Shown here: positions 55,640 through 64,000 of the stretch, piece after piece
Numbering within the stretch: position 1 is the first letter of the stretch
Layout: each line of letters starts with the position of its first letter
Origin: Pseudomonadota bacterium
Lineage (GTDB): Bacteria; Pseudomonadota; Gammaproteobacteria; Burkholderiales; Chitinibacteraceae
Direction: 5' to 3'
NCBI GenBank assembly: GCA_018261735.1
Contig: JAGTRM010000001.1
Coordinates: forward strand, 1 to 64,000
Length of the DNA stretch: 64,000 nt
Program-made: the position numbers and the translations under genes
Notes under the pieces: generated by a model
The model's input: only the letters and a program-made list of their open reading frames with translations
What the model was told of the DNA's origin: nothing
Databases searched by the model: none

Positions 55640-56623
55640 CTACCCGCCGGTACGCGCCATGAAGCGGATCAGCTTGGCGGGTTGTTCGACGAACTCGTGG
55701 CGCTCGGGTTTCAGCGCAATCGCCGCGCGGATCGCAGCCTGCAATTCGTCCGCATCCGCGCCGCTTCTGAGCAGTTCGCGAAATTCCGCCTTGTCCTCCT
55801 GCCCCAGGCACAGGTACAGCGCGCCTTCGACGGTGAGCCGTACGCGGTTGCAGGTGGCGCAGAAATGCTGCGACATCGGCGTGATAAAGCCGAGATGTGT
55901 GCGGCCGTCGGCGGTTTTCCAGTAGCGCGCCGGCCCGCCGCCCAGTTCCTCCGCGCTCGGCACCAGACCGAACTTGCCGGCGAGATCCAGCCGCAAATTT
56001 TCCAACCCTTCCCCACTGGACGCACGACCGGTATCGCCCATCGGCATCGGCTCGATCAGGCGCAGCGTCAGCTCGTTCTCGATCGCATAGGCAAACAGCG
56101 CCTCGATCTCGGCCGGCGTGGTATCCGGCAGCGCGACCGCGTTGAGCTTGATGCGCCCGAAGCCGGCCGCTTGTGCCGCGTCGATGCCGGCCAGCACCTG
56201 CGGCAGCACGTCGCGCCCGACGATGCGGGCGAATTTCTGCCGGTCGAGCGTGTCGAGGCTGATGTTCAGGCGCTGCAGGCCGGCGGCTTTCAGGTCGGCA
56301 GCCTGCGCGGCGAGCAAGGTCGCGTTGGTCGAGAGCGAGATATCCTCGACGCCCGGCAGCGCGGCCAAGTTGCCGACGAGTTCGGCCAGATGCTTGCGCG
56401 TGAGCGGCTCGCCGCCGGTCAGGCGGATGCGGCGCGTGCCGAGCGCGACAAACGCCGCCATCAGCCGGGTGATTTCGTCGAACGACAGCCAGTTGGTGGG
56501 CGTTTCAAACCCGTGCGCATCCTTGGGCAGGCAGTAGCTGCAACGCAGATCGCAACGGTCCGTGACCGACACGCGAACGTAGTCGATGCGCCGGCCAAAG
56601 GGGTCGATCAGGCTGGGGTTCAT
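55640..56623 (-). CDS. moaA: GTP 3',8-cyclase MoaA
   Basis: A 327-aa radical SAM enzyme, first step of molybdenum cofactor synthesis. Radical SAM cluster CDLRCSYC, then RLTGGEPLTRKHL and SLDTLDRQKF. C-terminal cluster CATCNRVRLTVEGALYLC, and the terminal Gly-Gly that is required for activity. It is transcribed with the nitrate reductase block rather than with the other mo genes at 32-35 kb. Confidence 0.96.
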   Translation of the reverse strand: MNPSLIDPFGRRIDYVRVSVTDRCDLRCSYCLPKDAHGFETPTNWLSFDEITRLMAAFVALGTRRIRLTGGEPLTRKHLAELVGNLAALPGVEDISLSTNATLLAAQAADLKAAGLQRLNISLDTLDRQKFARIVGRDVLPQVLAGIDAAQAAGFGRIKLNAVALPDTTPAEIEALFAYAIENELTLRLIEPMPMGDTGRASSGEGLENLRLDLAGKFGLVPSAEELGGGPARYWKTADGRTHLGFITPMSQHFCATCNRVRLTVEGALYLCLGQEDKAEFRELLRSGADADELQAAIRAAIALKPERHEFVEQPAKLIRFMARTGG

Positions 56624-56651
56624 TTCAAGGCTAATCCTTCAATGTCCTGCT

Positions 56652-57887
56652 TTAACTACCCGGCATCTTGTCCTGCTGCGCCAACTGCGGAAACCACTTC
56701 ATCCACAGCCCGACCACGATCAGCGTGCCCACGCCGCCGGTCACGACCGACAACACCGGACCGAGCGCGGCGGCGACGACGCCAGATTCGAACTCGCCAA
56801 GCTGGTTGGACGCGCCGATGAACAGCGAGTTCACCGCGCTGACCCGCCCGCGCATCTCGTCGGGCGTTTCCAGCTGCACGAACGAGCCGCGGATCACCAT
56901 GCTGATCATGTCGGACGCGCCGAGCACGGCCAGCGCGACAAACGACAGCGGCAAGGAGGTCGACACGCCGAACACGATGGTGGCAAGGCCGAATACGGCC
57001 ACTGCGCTGAACATGGTCTTGCCAACCCGATTCTTGATCGGTTTGCGCGCGAGCCAGGCGCCCATCGCCAGCGCGCCGACTGCCGGCGCGGCGCGCAGGA
57101 TACCCAGCCCCCACGGCCCGGTATGCAGGATGTCCTTGGCATAGATCGGCAGCAAGGCCGTGGCACCGCCGAGCAGCACGGCGAACAGGTCGAGCGAGAT
57201 CGCGCCCAGGATCGCCGGCTTGCTCTTGATGAAACGCACGCCCGCCAGCAGGGTATTCAGCCCGCTTTTCTGCGGCGGGGCGATCGGGGCATCGCTCGCG
57301 ATGAAGCTGACCCGCAGCATCAGCACGCTGGCGGTCAGGTAGAGCGCACCGGTGAGCACGTACACCACGCTGGTACCTAGTGCATAGACCAGGCCGCCCA
57401 GCGCCGGCGCGGCGATCGTAGCGACCTGCACCGCCGAGGACGACAGGGCAATGGCGCTGGGCAGCAGATCGCGCGGCACGACGCGCGGCAGCATGGCCTG
57501 GCTCGCCGGAAACTCGAAAGTCCGCGCCGCGCCCACAAGGAAAGAGACGACAAAAATCAGATCGCGCGCGTAGGCGGGCAGGATCAGGGCGAACAGCATG
57601 GCAAACGCGGCCACGCCTTGCAACAACTGCATGATCGCCGCCACGCGCCGACGATCGAAACGGTCCGCGACATCGCCGGCAGGCAGCACGAACAGCACGC
57701 GCGGCAGGAATTGCACCAACCCGATCAGCCCCAGATCGAGCGCGCTGCCAGTGATGTCGTACAGGTGCCAGCCGATCGCCACGCACAGCATCTGGTAGCC
57801 GCTGATCGTGAATAGACGGGCGATCCAGAACGCGGTGAAGCTCTTCAACTGCCAGAGTCGGGAAAGATCGTTGTCCGGGGTCGTCAT
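56652..57887 (-). CDS. MFS transporter (EntS-like, not NarK-type)
   Basis: A 411-aa transporter with about 12 helices (FTAFWIARLFTISGYQML, VLFVLPAGDVADRFDRRRV as the helix 2-3 loop). It lacks the nitrate signature motifs of NarK/NasA transporters, so despite lying between nasA and moaA it is probably not the nitrate importer. ATG 57887 (MTTPDNDL) is chosen. The gap after nasA is 109 bp and to moaA 28 bp. Confidence 0.82.
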   Translation of the reverse strand: MTTPDNDLSRLWQLKSFTAFWIARLFTISGYQMLCVAIGWHLYDITGSALDLGLIGLVQFLPRVLFVLPAGDVADRFDRRRVAAIMQLLQGVAAFAMLFALILPAYARDLIFVVSFLVGAARTFEFPASQAMLPRVVPRDLLPSAIALSSSAVQVATIAAPALGGLVYALGTSVVYVLTGALYLTASVLMLRVSFIASDAPIAPPQKSGLNTLLAGVRFIKSKPAILGAISLDLFAVLLGGATALLPIYAKDILHTGPWGLGILRAAPAVGALAMGAWLARKPIKNRVGKTMFSAVAVFGLATIVFGVSTSLPLSFVALAVLGASDMISMVIRGSFVQLETPDEMRGRVSAVNSLFIGASNQLGEFESGVVAAALGPVLSVVTGGVGTLIVVGLWMKWFPQLAQQDKMPGS

Positions 57888-57996
57888 GTTTTTATCAGTT
57901 AAAAAGCAAAACCCCGAGCTTGCACCGCAGGCGCCGATGATGCAACCCGACAAAAACCTTTCCAGCGTGAATCACGGATTCGGTGGAGAGCTCGTT

Positions 57997-60684
57997 TTAT
58001 CCCGCAGCCAGCCGTTTGAGTTCCGGAATGCACGATCCGCACGAGGTGCCGCACTTGAGCTTGTCCTGCACGGTAATCAGGTCGCAGCCCTTGGCGAATT
58101 CCGCCTTGATCGCCGATTCGGTCACGCCGAGGCAGTTGCACACGGTGCGATCCTTGCCCGGCGCGCCGGATGGCGGCGTGGCGTTGGGCAGGAAAACCCA
58201 CTGCCGCGGCCAGGTCCACTGCCCGCCCTGCTTCATCAGCGCCAGCAGCCAATCCTGCGCGGCGGTTTCGCCGGCAAGCTTCAACCCGATCAGACGCCCA
58301 TCGTCTGACCACATCGCCACCTTGTCGACGCCGCGCCGAGAGTCCCGATAGTGCAGCGTGTTCGGACCGGGCTCGAAATCGAGGATCTCGTCGATCTCGT
58401 CGAACCAGCCTTCCGGCGCGCCATGGTCGGCGACGCGCAATGCGATCATCGGATGCTCGCGTCCGATCAGGGAGAGGCTCGCCCAGCGGCAGCGCGAGAG
58501 CAGCGGGCGCAGCCTGTGCATCAGTTTCTCGACATTGCCTTCGCGCACGATCAGGCAGGTCCACGGCAGATCGATTTTCTCGATGCGCACCGCAGCATGC
58601 TTGAGTTCGGGCTGGAACGAGGACGGGTCGACCGCGCCGATGGTCACTTCGTTCGCGCCGCCAGCCTGCATGAACTGGCCGTTCCAGTGCATCGGCAGGA
58701 ACACGCTGCCCGATTGCAGCTCGTGCGACGCCTCGACAGCGACGATCAACTGACCGCGCTTGCTCTCCAGCTTCACCAGATCGCCGTCCTTCAGGTTGCG
58801 CCGGCTCATGTCGTCCGCATGCATGCCAAGCCGCGCTTCCGGCGTGTGTTCGAACAGTTGCGGCACGCGCCCGGTGCGGCTCATGCCGTGCCACTGGTCG
58901 CGGAGCCGCCCGGTCAGCAGGCGGAACGGATAGCGCGAGCTCACGGCTTCGGCCACCGGCAGATATTTCACCGCGTTGAACTGCGCCTTGCCCGATGCGG
59001 TCTGGTAGACGTGATCGGTGTAGAGACGCGACGTGCCTTCGCTCGAACCCGCAGGCAGCGGCCATTGCTGCGGCTTGTCTTCGAGCAGCGCGTAACTCAG
59101 CCCGGTGATGTCGAGATCGCGCCCGGCAGTGGTCGCGCGGTAGTCGTTGAACACGGCCTCGGGCGTGGCGAAATCGAACAGTGCCGGGGCGTGCGGTTGC
59201 AGCCGGGCCTGCAGTTTCTGCGCGAATTGCGTCGCAATCCACCAGTCGCCCTTCGCCTCGCCCACGGCGGCAACGGCCGGGCGCACGCGCGAGATGCGGC
59301 GCTCGGTATTGGTCACCGTGCCTTCCTTCTCGCCCCAGGTCGTCGCCGGCAATACCACGTCGGCGAACGCCATCGTGTCGGTATCCGTAAACACTTCCTG
59401 CAGCACGACGAGCTCGGCGGTTTCCAGCGCCGCGCGTACGCTGCCGATATCCGGCATCGAGTGTGCGGGGTTGGTACACGCGATCCACACCGCCTTGATT
59501 TCACCAGCCTTGATCGCATCGAACAGCTCGACCGCGGTCTTGCCGCGCTGCATCGGCAGGTGGTTGGCATCGATGCCCCAGACTTGCGCCAGATCGGCGC
59601 GGTGCGCGGTATTTTCCAGATCGCGGTGGCTGGCGAGCATCGTCGCCATGCCGCCGACTTCGCGTCCGCCCATCGCATTGGGCTGGCCGGTCAGCGAGAA
59701 CGGCCCGGCGCCGGGGCGGCCGAGCTGGCCAGTCGCCAGGTGCAGGTTGATCAGCGCCACGTTCTTGTCGGTGCCGTGGCTCGACTGGTTCAGCCCCATA
59801 CAGTAGAGCGACAGCGCGCCCTTGGCGTCGGCAAACCATTCGGCCGCCGTGACGAGATCGGCCTCGGGAATGCCGCAGATTTCCGCCGCCATTTTTGGCG
59901 TGTATTCGCGCACGAGTTTCCTGAGTTCGCTGAAGCCTTCGGTGTGCTGCGCGATCAGTTCGTGGTCGAGCCGGTCTTCCCAGATCAGGTAGTGCAGCAT
60001 GCCGTTGAACAGCGCCACGTCGGTGCCGGGCTGGATCGCCAGGTGCAGGTCGGCCAGTGCGGCGGTATCGGTGCGACGCGGGTCGATCACGATCCAGCGC
60101 GTTTCCGGGCGCGCGGCCTTGGCGGCTTCGAGGCGGCGGAACAGCACCGGGTGGGCGTAGGCCATGTTCGATCCGGCGAACAGCACGGTATCGGCGAGTT
60201 CGAGGTCTTCGTAGCTGCAGGGCGGGCCATCGACGCCGAAGGCCTTCTTGTAGCCGGTCACCGCGCTCGACATGCAAAGGCGCGAGTTGGTATCGATATT
60301 GGCCGTGCCGATCAGCCCCTTGGCGAGCTTGTTGAAGACGTAGTAGTCCTCGGTCAGCAACTGGCCGGAAAGGTAGAACGCGACCGCATCCGGGCCGTGC
60401 TCGGCGATGATCTGCGCGAATTTGTCGGCGACATGGTCGAGCGCCGCATCCCAGCCCACCGGCTGGCGTTTTTCTTCGCGCGACAGCCGCATTTCCGGAT
60501 GCAGCAGGCGGCCATCGTGGCTGGCGGTCAGCGGCAACGTCATGCCCTTGGTGCACAGCCGGCCGAAGTTGGCCGGGTGCTGCGGATCGCCCTGGATGCC
60601 GATGACCTTCTGGCCGTCGGTTTCGATCAGCACGCCGCAGCCGACGCCGCAGTAGCAGCAGGTGGAGCGGATGGTAGTGGTCAT
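57997..60684 (-). CDS. nasA: Assimilatory nitrate reductase catalytic subunit NasA
   Basis: An 895-aa cytoplasmic molybdopterin-guanine dinucleotide enzyme that reduces nitrate to nitrite. The N-terminal [4Fe-4S] motif is TCCYCGVGCGVLIE with LCTKG, and there is no Tat signal. MGD-domain motifs follow (VTGYKKAFGVDGPPCSYEDL, GSNMAYAHPV, CMGLNQSSHGTDKN). The C-terminus carries a BFD-type [2Fe-2S] domain (VCNCLGVTESAI, CGTSCGSCIPELK), as in Klebsiella-type NasA. ATG 60684 follows the family start. Confidence 0.95.
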   Translation of the reverse strand: MTTTIRSTCCYCGVGCGVLIETDGQKVIGIQGDPQHPANFGRLCTKGMTLPLTASHDGRLLHPEMRLSREEKRQPVGWDAALDHVADKFAQIIAEHGPDAVAFYLSGQLLTEDYYVFNKLAKGLIGTANIDTNSRLCMSSAVTGYKKAFGVDGPPCSYEDLELADTVLFAGSNMAYAHPVLFRRLEAAKAARPETRWIVIDPRRTDTAALADLHLAIQPGTDVALFNGMLHYLIWEDRLDHELIAQHTEGFSELRKLVREYTPKMAAEICGIPEADLVTAAEWFADAKGALSLYCMGLNQSSHGTDKNVALINLHLATGQLGRPGAGPFSLTGQPNAMGGREVGGMATMLASHRDLENTAHRADLAQVWGIDANHLPMQRGKTAVELFDAIKAGEIKAVWIACTNPAHSMPDIGSVRAALETAELVVLQEVFTDTDTMAFADVVLPATTWGEKEGTVTNTERRISRVRPAVAAVGEAKGDWWIATQFAQKLQARLQPHAPALFDFATPEAVFNDYRATTAGRDLDITGLSYALLEDKPQQWPLPAGSSEGTSRLYTDHVYQTASGKAQFNAVKYLPVAEAVSSRYPFRLLTGRLRDQWHGMSRTGRVPQLFEHTPEARLGMHADDMSRRNLKDGDLVKLESKRGQLIVAVEASHELQSGSVFLPMHWNGQFMQAGGANEVTIGAVDPSSFQPELKHAAVRIEKIDLPWTCLIVREGNVEKLMHRLRPLLSRCRWASLSLIGREHPMIALRVADHGAPEGWFDEIDEILDFEPGPNTLHYRDSRRGVDKVAMWSDDGRLIGLKLAGETAAQDWLLALMKQGGQWTWPRQWVFLPNATPPSGAPGKDRTVCNCLGVTESAIKAEFAKGCDLITVQDKLKCGTSCGSCIPELKRLAAG

Positions 60685-60720
60685 CGTGTTCACCGTTGAA
60701 TTTGGAGCTTTTCTGCACAC

Positions 60721-61214
60721 AGAAAAGCTGGGGTCTGTTTAGCGCCTGCGGCGCGCATTTGGGTGCCGGTCCCGCCCGGCTTGGCGTGATACTTTCTTTG
60801 CTTCTGCAAAGAAAGTATCCAAAGAAAGCAGCCCCCAACGGCCGGCGCTCCGCGCTGCCCTGCGTCGGTCGCAGTCCCTCTTTTATCCATGCTGCGAATT
60901 GGGATGGTCTTTGCTCACTGTCGCAATCCAATCACGCCGACTCAGAACACCCCTCCCCTTGCCACGCCGAGCATCGCAGAAGATCGTGGGGTTTCGGCGA
61001 GGACTGTTTGAGCCCGCAGGGCGAGTTCCGCAGCCGCCACGATCTTCGAGAAGCGCAAGGGAACCCGAAGGGCGTGGCAGCGGGGTCGCCTTGGGGGTGG
61101 AGGGGGGCTTGGCGAGACAAGTTCCCCTCCCTGCCCGCCGGGCGGAACCGGCACTCAAACACCCGCGCCGTCAGGCGCATAAAATCATCCGGGTGCGAGC
61201 AAGCAAGCACAGCC
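60721..61214. repeat. Repeat-rich non-coding block between nirD and nasA
   Basis: About 490 bp split an otherwise continuous nir-nas gene order. It contains a very strong hairpin (separate entry) and a GC-rich stretch (about 60950-61170) with internally complementary pieces such as AAGATCGTGG / CCACGATCTT (near 60981 and 61036). Sequences of this type recur between genes in many betaproteobacterial genomes. The long open frame across it is of low complexity and without homology, so I do not call a gene. It may also hold a nasA promoter. Confidence 0.6.
60788..60819. repeat. Perfect 14-bp hairpin, AAAGAAAG-type element
   Basis: GATACTTTCTTTGC (60788-60801) and GCAAAGAAAGTATC (60806-60819) pair perfectly over 14 bp with a TTCT loop. 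A further AAAGAAAG copy follows at once (near 60821). It resembles a widespread intergenic hairpin of betaproteobacteria and could end the nirBD transcript or be part of a small non-autonomous repeat. Confidence 0.75.
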
Positions 61215-61526
61215 TTACAACTCCAGATAAACCTCGCCACCCTCGACCTTCACCGCATGCCGATTCGTGCACCCGACATCCGGTGCTGCCGCCTCGCCCG
61301 TATCCAGCCCGATCTGCCAGCCATGCAGCGGGCAGGCCACGGTCTCGCCGTAGACAATGCCCTGCGACAGCGGCCCGCCCTTGTGCGGACACTTGTCGGT
61401 CAGCGCGAACACCTTGTCCTCGGCATTGCGGAAGATCGCGATATCGTTGCCGTTCTTGCACTTCACCACGCGGCTGCCCAGTTGCGGAATCTCTTCCAGC
61501 TTGCAGATCTTCTTGAATTCGCTCAT
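61215..61526 (-). CDS. nirD: Nitrite reductase (NAD(P)H) small subunit NirD
   Basis: A 103-aa Rieske-like subunit of the assimilatory nitrite reductase. The Rieske motifs are CPHKGGPLSQG and CPLHGWQIG, so the cluster cysteines and histidines are intact (many NirD proteins lack them). ATG 61526 shares a base with the nirB stop (TGATG), so translation is coupled. Confidence 0.94.
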   Translation of the reverse strand: MSEFKKICKLEEIPQLGSRVVKCKNGNDIAIFRNAEDKVFALTDKCPHKGGPLSQGIVYGETVACPLHGWQIGLDTGEAAAPDVGCTNRHAVKVEGGEVYLEL

Positions 61527-63955
61527 CACACCACCTCCAGCATCTTGAATTCGTGTTTCTGTGCACCGTCGATACGTGCCTGCCACGGATCGGGCAAGCC
61601 TTCGAGCGAGAACAGCAGCCGCTCGTACAGCGCCTTGCGGTTGGCCTCGTCGGCGACAACCTTGCCCTTCACGTATTCCAGCCCCACGCGATGGATGTAG
61701 TGCACCGTGCGTTCCAGATAGAAACCTTCCTCACGGTAAAGTTGCAGGAAAGCCCCGCTGTATTCCTTCACTTCCTCGGCGGTTTTCACCTTGACGAAGA
61801 ACTGCGCGACTTCGGTCTTGATGCCGCCGTTGCCGGCGACGTAGATTTCCCAGCCCGAATCGACGCCGATCACGCCCACATCCTTGATGCCCGATTCGGC
61901 GCAGTTGCGCGGGCAACCCGATACTGCGAGTTTCACCTTGTGCGGCGACCACATGTTCGCGAGCATGGTTTCCAGGTCGATGCCCATCTGCGTGCTGTTC
62001 TGCGTGCCGAAGCGGCAGAATTCGCTGCCGACGCAGGTCTTCACCGTGCGGATCGACTTGCCGTAGGCGTGGCCGGAGTTCATGCCGAGGTCGGCCCAGA
62101 CATGCACCAGGTCTTCCTTCTTCACGCCCAGCAGGTCGATGCGCTGGCCGCCGGTGACTTTCATCATCGGGATCGCGTACTTGTCGGCCACGTCGGCGAT
62201 GCGGCGCAGCTCGCTCGAGTTGGTCACGCCGCCCTTCATCTGCGGAATCACCGAGAACGTGCCGTCCTTCTGGATGTTGCCGTGCGCGCGTTCGTTGATG
62301 AAGCGGCTTTGCGGGTCGTCCTTGGCTTCCTTCGGCCAGGTCGAGATCAGGTAGTAGTTCAGCGCCGGGCGGCAGGTGGCACAGCCGTTCGGCGTGCGCC
62401 ATTCCAGCGCTTTCATCGTGTCGGGAATGCTGGTCAGGTGCTGGTCGCGGATCGCCTTGCGGATCGCTTCGTGACCGTGGTCGGTGCACCCGCAGATCGC
62501 CTTGTCCTTCGGCGCGGCCTGGAACGAGGTGCCGAGCGTATTGATCAGGATCTGTTCGACCAGCCCCTTGCACGAACCGCACGAGCCCGAAGCCTTGGTG
62601 CACTTCTTCACGTCATCGACCGTGAACAGGCCCTTTTCCTTGATCGCCTGCACGATGGTGCCCTTGGTGATGCCGTTGCAGCCGCAGACTTCGTCGCTAT
62701 CGGCCATCGCGGCGGCCTTGTTGTGGCCCTGGTGCCCGGTATCGCCAACTTCCGATTCGCCGAACATCAGCCGGTCGCGAAGCTCGTGGATCGCCTTGCC
62801 TTCGCGGATCAGTTTGAAGTACCACGCGCCGTCGGCGGTATCGCCGTACAGGCAGGCGCCGACCAGCTTGTCGCCCTGCACCACCAGGCGCTTGTAAACG
62901 CCGCCGTACGGATCGGAGAGGATAATGTCCTCGGTATCGTCGCCGCCCATGAAGTTGCCGGCAGAAAACAGATCGATGCCGGTGACCTTCAGCTTGGTCG
63001 AGAGGATCGAACCCTTGTAGGTACCGATGCCGTAGCTGGCCAGATGGTTGGCCGCGACCTTGGCCATTTCGAACAGCGGCGCGACGAGGCCGTAGGCAAC
63101 GCCACGGTGGTTCACGCATTCGCCGATCGCGTAGATCTTCGGATCGAACGTTTGCAGCGTGTCGTTGACCACGATGCCGCGGTTGCAGTGCAAGCCGGCC
63201 GATTCGGCCAGCTCGTAATTCGGGCGGATGCCGACAGCCATCACCACCAGATCGGCCGGAATCGCCTCGCCATCCTTGAACTTTACGCTCGCCACGCGGC
63301 CCGATTCACCCGCCACCAATTCGGCGGTCTGTTTCATCAGCAGGAACTTGAGCCCGCGATCTTCGAGCGACTTTTGCAGCAGCTTGCCGGCGGTCTTGTC
63401 GAGTTGGCGCTCCAGCAGCCACTCGCCCAGATGCACGACGGTCACGTCCATGCCGCGCAGCATCAGGCCGTTGGCCGCTTCCAGACCCAGCAGGCCGCCG
63501 CCGATCACAACCGCGTGCTTGTGCACCTTGGCCGCCTCGATCATCTGTTCGGTATCGTAGATGTCGCGGTAGGTGATCACGCCCGGCAGGTCCTTGCCCG
63601 GCACCGGCAGGATGAACGGGTTGGAGCCGGTGGCGAGCAGCAAACGGTCGTATGGCGCTTCGGTGCCATCTTCGGCAATCACCTTGCGGTTCACGCGGTC
63701 GATCTTCACCACCTTCTTGTTCAGGTGCAGCGTGATGTTGTGCTCGGCGTACCAGTCCAGATCGTTCAGGATGATGTCCTGCACGGTCTGCTCGCCGGCC
63801 AGCACCGGCGAGAGCAGGATGCGGTTGTAGTTTGGATGAGGTTCGGCGCCGAAGACGGTCACGTCGTACATGTCGGGCTTGAGCTTGTACAGCTCTTCCA
63901 ATGTCCGCACCCCGGCCATGCCGTTGCCGATCAAGACTAATTTGGGCTTTTGCAT
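61526..63955 (-). CDS. nirB: Nitrite reductase (NAD(P)H) large subunit NirB
   Basis: An 809-aa siroheme enzyme that reduces nitrite to ammonium with NAD(P)H in the cytoplasm. FAD loop KLVLIGNGMAGVRTLEELY; NAD loop AVVIGGGLLGLEAANGL. BFD-type [2Fe-2S] region (CGCNGITKGTI, CTKASGSCGSCKGLV) near 435-485. Siroheme/[4Fe-4S] cysteines in TCVGSEFCRFG and SGCPRNCAESG. Length is normal. GGAGATA precedes ATG 63955. First gene of the block in the window. Confidence 0.96.
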   Translation of the reverse strand: MQKPKLVLIGNGMAGVRTLEELYKLKPDMYDVTVFGAEPHPNYNRILLSPVLAGEQTVQDIILNDLDWYAEHNITLHLNKKVVKIDRVNRKVIAEDGTEAPYDRLLLATGSNPFILPVPGKDLPGVITYRDIYDTEQMIEAAKVHKHAVVIGGGLLGLEAANGLMLRGMDVTVVHLGEWLLERQLDKTAGKLLQKSLEDRGLKFLLMKQTAELVAGESGRVASVKFKDGEAIPADLVVMAVGIRPNYELAESAGLHCNRGIVVNDTLQTFDPKIYAIGECVNHRGVAYGLVAPLFEMAKVAANHLASYGIGTYKGSILSTKLKVTGIDLFSAGNFMGGDDTEDIILSDPYGGVYKRLVVQGDKLVGACLYGDTADGAWYFKLIREGKAIHELRDRLMFGESEVGDTGHQGHNKAAAMADSDEVCGCNGITKGTIVQAIKEKGLFTVDDVKKCTKASGSCGSCKGLVEQILINTLGTSFQAAPKDKAICGCTDHGHEAIRKAIRDQHLTSIPDTMKALEWRTPNGCATCRPALNYYLISTWPKEAKDDPQSRFINERAHGNIQKDGTFSVIPQMKGGVTNSSELRRIADVADKYAIPMMKVTGGQRIDLLGVKKEDLVHVWADLGMNSGHAYGKSIRTVKTCVGSEFCRFGTQNSTQMGIDLETMLANMWSPHKVKLAVSGCPRNCAESGIKDVGVIGVDSGWEIYVAGNGGIKTEVAQFFVKVKTAEEVKEYSGAFLQLYREEGFYLERTVHYIHRVGLEYVKGKVVADEANRKALYERLLFSLEGLPDPWQARIDGAQKHEFKMLEVV

Positions 63956-63977
63956 CGGTATCTCCTGGTTCTGCTCT

Positions 63978-63999
63978 CCTGCCGATCTTTGCCGGCAGG
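63978..63999 (-). promoter_or_regulatory. Hairpin in the nirB leader (cut by window edge)
   Basis: CCTGCCG (63978-63984) and CGGCAGG (63993-63999) pair over 7 bp with an 8-nt loop, 22 bp upstream of the nirB start. It could be part of a nitrate-responsive leader of the NasR/NasT type, or the terminator hairpin of the gene before. The upstream context is missing. Confidence 0.35.
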
Positions 64000-64000
64000 G

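Noticed and set aside
56652..57887. MFS gene next to nasA as the nitrate transporter
   Set aside because: It lacks the NarK/NasA nitrate signature motifs and resembles EntS-type exporters instead.
58351..60699. A 782-codon plus-strand open frame opposite nasA
   Set aside because: Antisense to the conserved nitrate reductase gene, with no recognisable domain; explained by the high GC third positions of nasA. The same holds for the long frame opposite nirB (61553-63940).
60696..61700. A 334-codon plus-strand frame across the nirD-nasA gap
   Set aside because: It runs through palindromic repeat sequence and then antisense through nirD; the peptide is low in complexity and unlike any protein family.
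1..64000. CRISPR arrays, tRNA or rRNA genes, insertion sequences or prophage genes
   Set aside because: I saw no regularly spaced repeats, no tRNA-like cloverleaf with a TTCGA arm, no rRNA sequence, and no transposase, integrase or phage structural gene anywhere in the window.

Overview
The window looks like a chromosomal segment of a high-GC betaproteobacterium with a facultatively anaerobic or fermentative lifestyle, possibly of the Rhodocyclales type. This rests on the gene mix (citrate fermentation, a cytoplasmic NAD(P)-linked [NiFe] hydrogenase, assimilatory nitrate/nitrite reductases, a che cluster with a bacteriohemerythrin) and on general protein character. No rRNA or tRNA gene is present to fix the taxon.

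Left part (1-14.5 kb). A minus-strand citrate fermentation operon runs citS, FAH-family protein, citC, citD, citE, citF, citX, citG. A truncated membrane protein start at the left edge may be the CitA sensor kinase. CitS imports citrate, CitDEF cleaves it to acetate and oxaloacetate, and CitC/CitX/CitG make and attach the prosthetic group. The FAH-family protein sits where an oxaloacetate-handling enzyme would be useful. After an AT-rich regulatory gap come a small alpha/beta hydrolase and an orphan 68-aa protein. A complete group 3b hydrogenase operon (beta, gamma, delta, alpha subunits and a maturation protease) follows on the minus strand.

Middle left (14.7-29.3 kb). A heptosyltransferase gene is followed by an L-rhamnonate catabolic cluster (rhmR, rhmD, rhmT, a FucO-like alcohol dehydrogenase, rhmA). 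Next are ychF and leuCD divergent from a LysR gene. A fused double Asp/Glu racemase-family protein is divergent from a second LysR gene, which is trailed by a fragment of a LysR gene resembling the first.

Middle (29.5-41.5 kb). A visibly AT-richer three-gene glycosylation cassette (GT87, GtrB-like GT2, GtrA-like flippase) is followed by a molybdenum cofactor operon (mobB, moeA, moaD, moaE and a mobA-moaC fusion). Then come a glutathione S-transferase, an exported SnoaL-like protein, a SirB-like membrane protein, an MFS exporter, and a threonine dehydratase-like gene divergent from a MocR regulator with a clear direct-repeat operator.

Right part (41.9-64 kb). A chemotaxis operon cheY-cheA-cheW-mcp-cheR-cheD-cheB leads into a 1495-aa hybrid sensor kinase, a response regulator with an unrecognised output domain, and a bacteriohemerythrin. 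On the minus strand, nirB-nirD, a 530-bp repeat-rich gap, nasA, an MFS gene and moaA form a nitrate assimilation block. MoaA supplies molybdopterin for NasA.

Most intercistronic distances are a few bases or ATGA-type overlaps, so operon assignments are strong. I found no insertion sequence, CRISPR array, phage or tRNA gene. The best candidates for new biology are the FAH protein and short leader ORF of the cit operon, the half-degenerate double racemase, the MobA-MoaC fusion, the repeated GFGFF motif in the CheA linker, and the kinase / response regulator / hemerythrin module.
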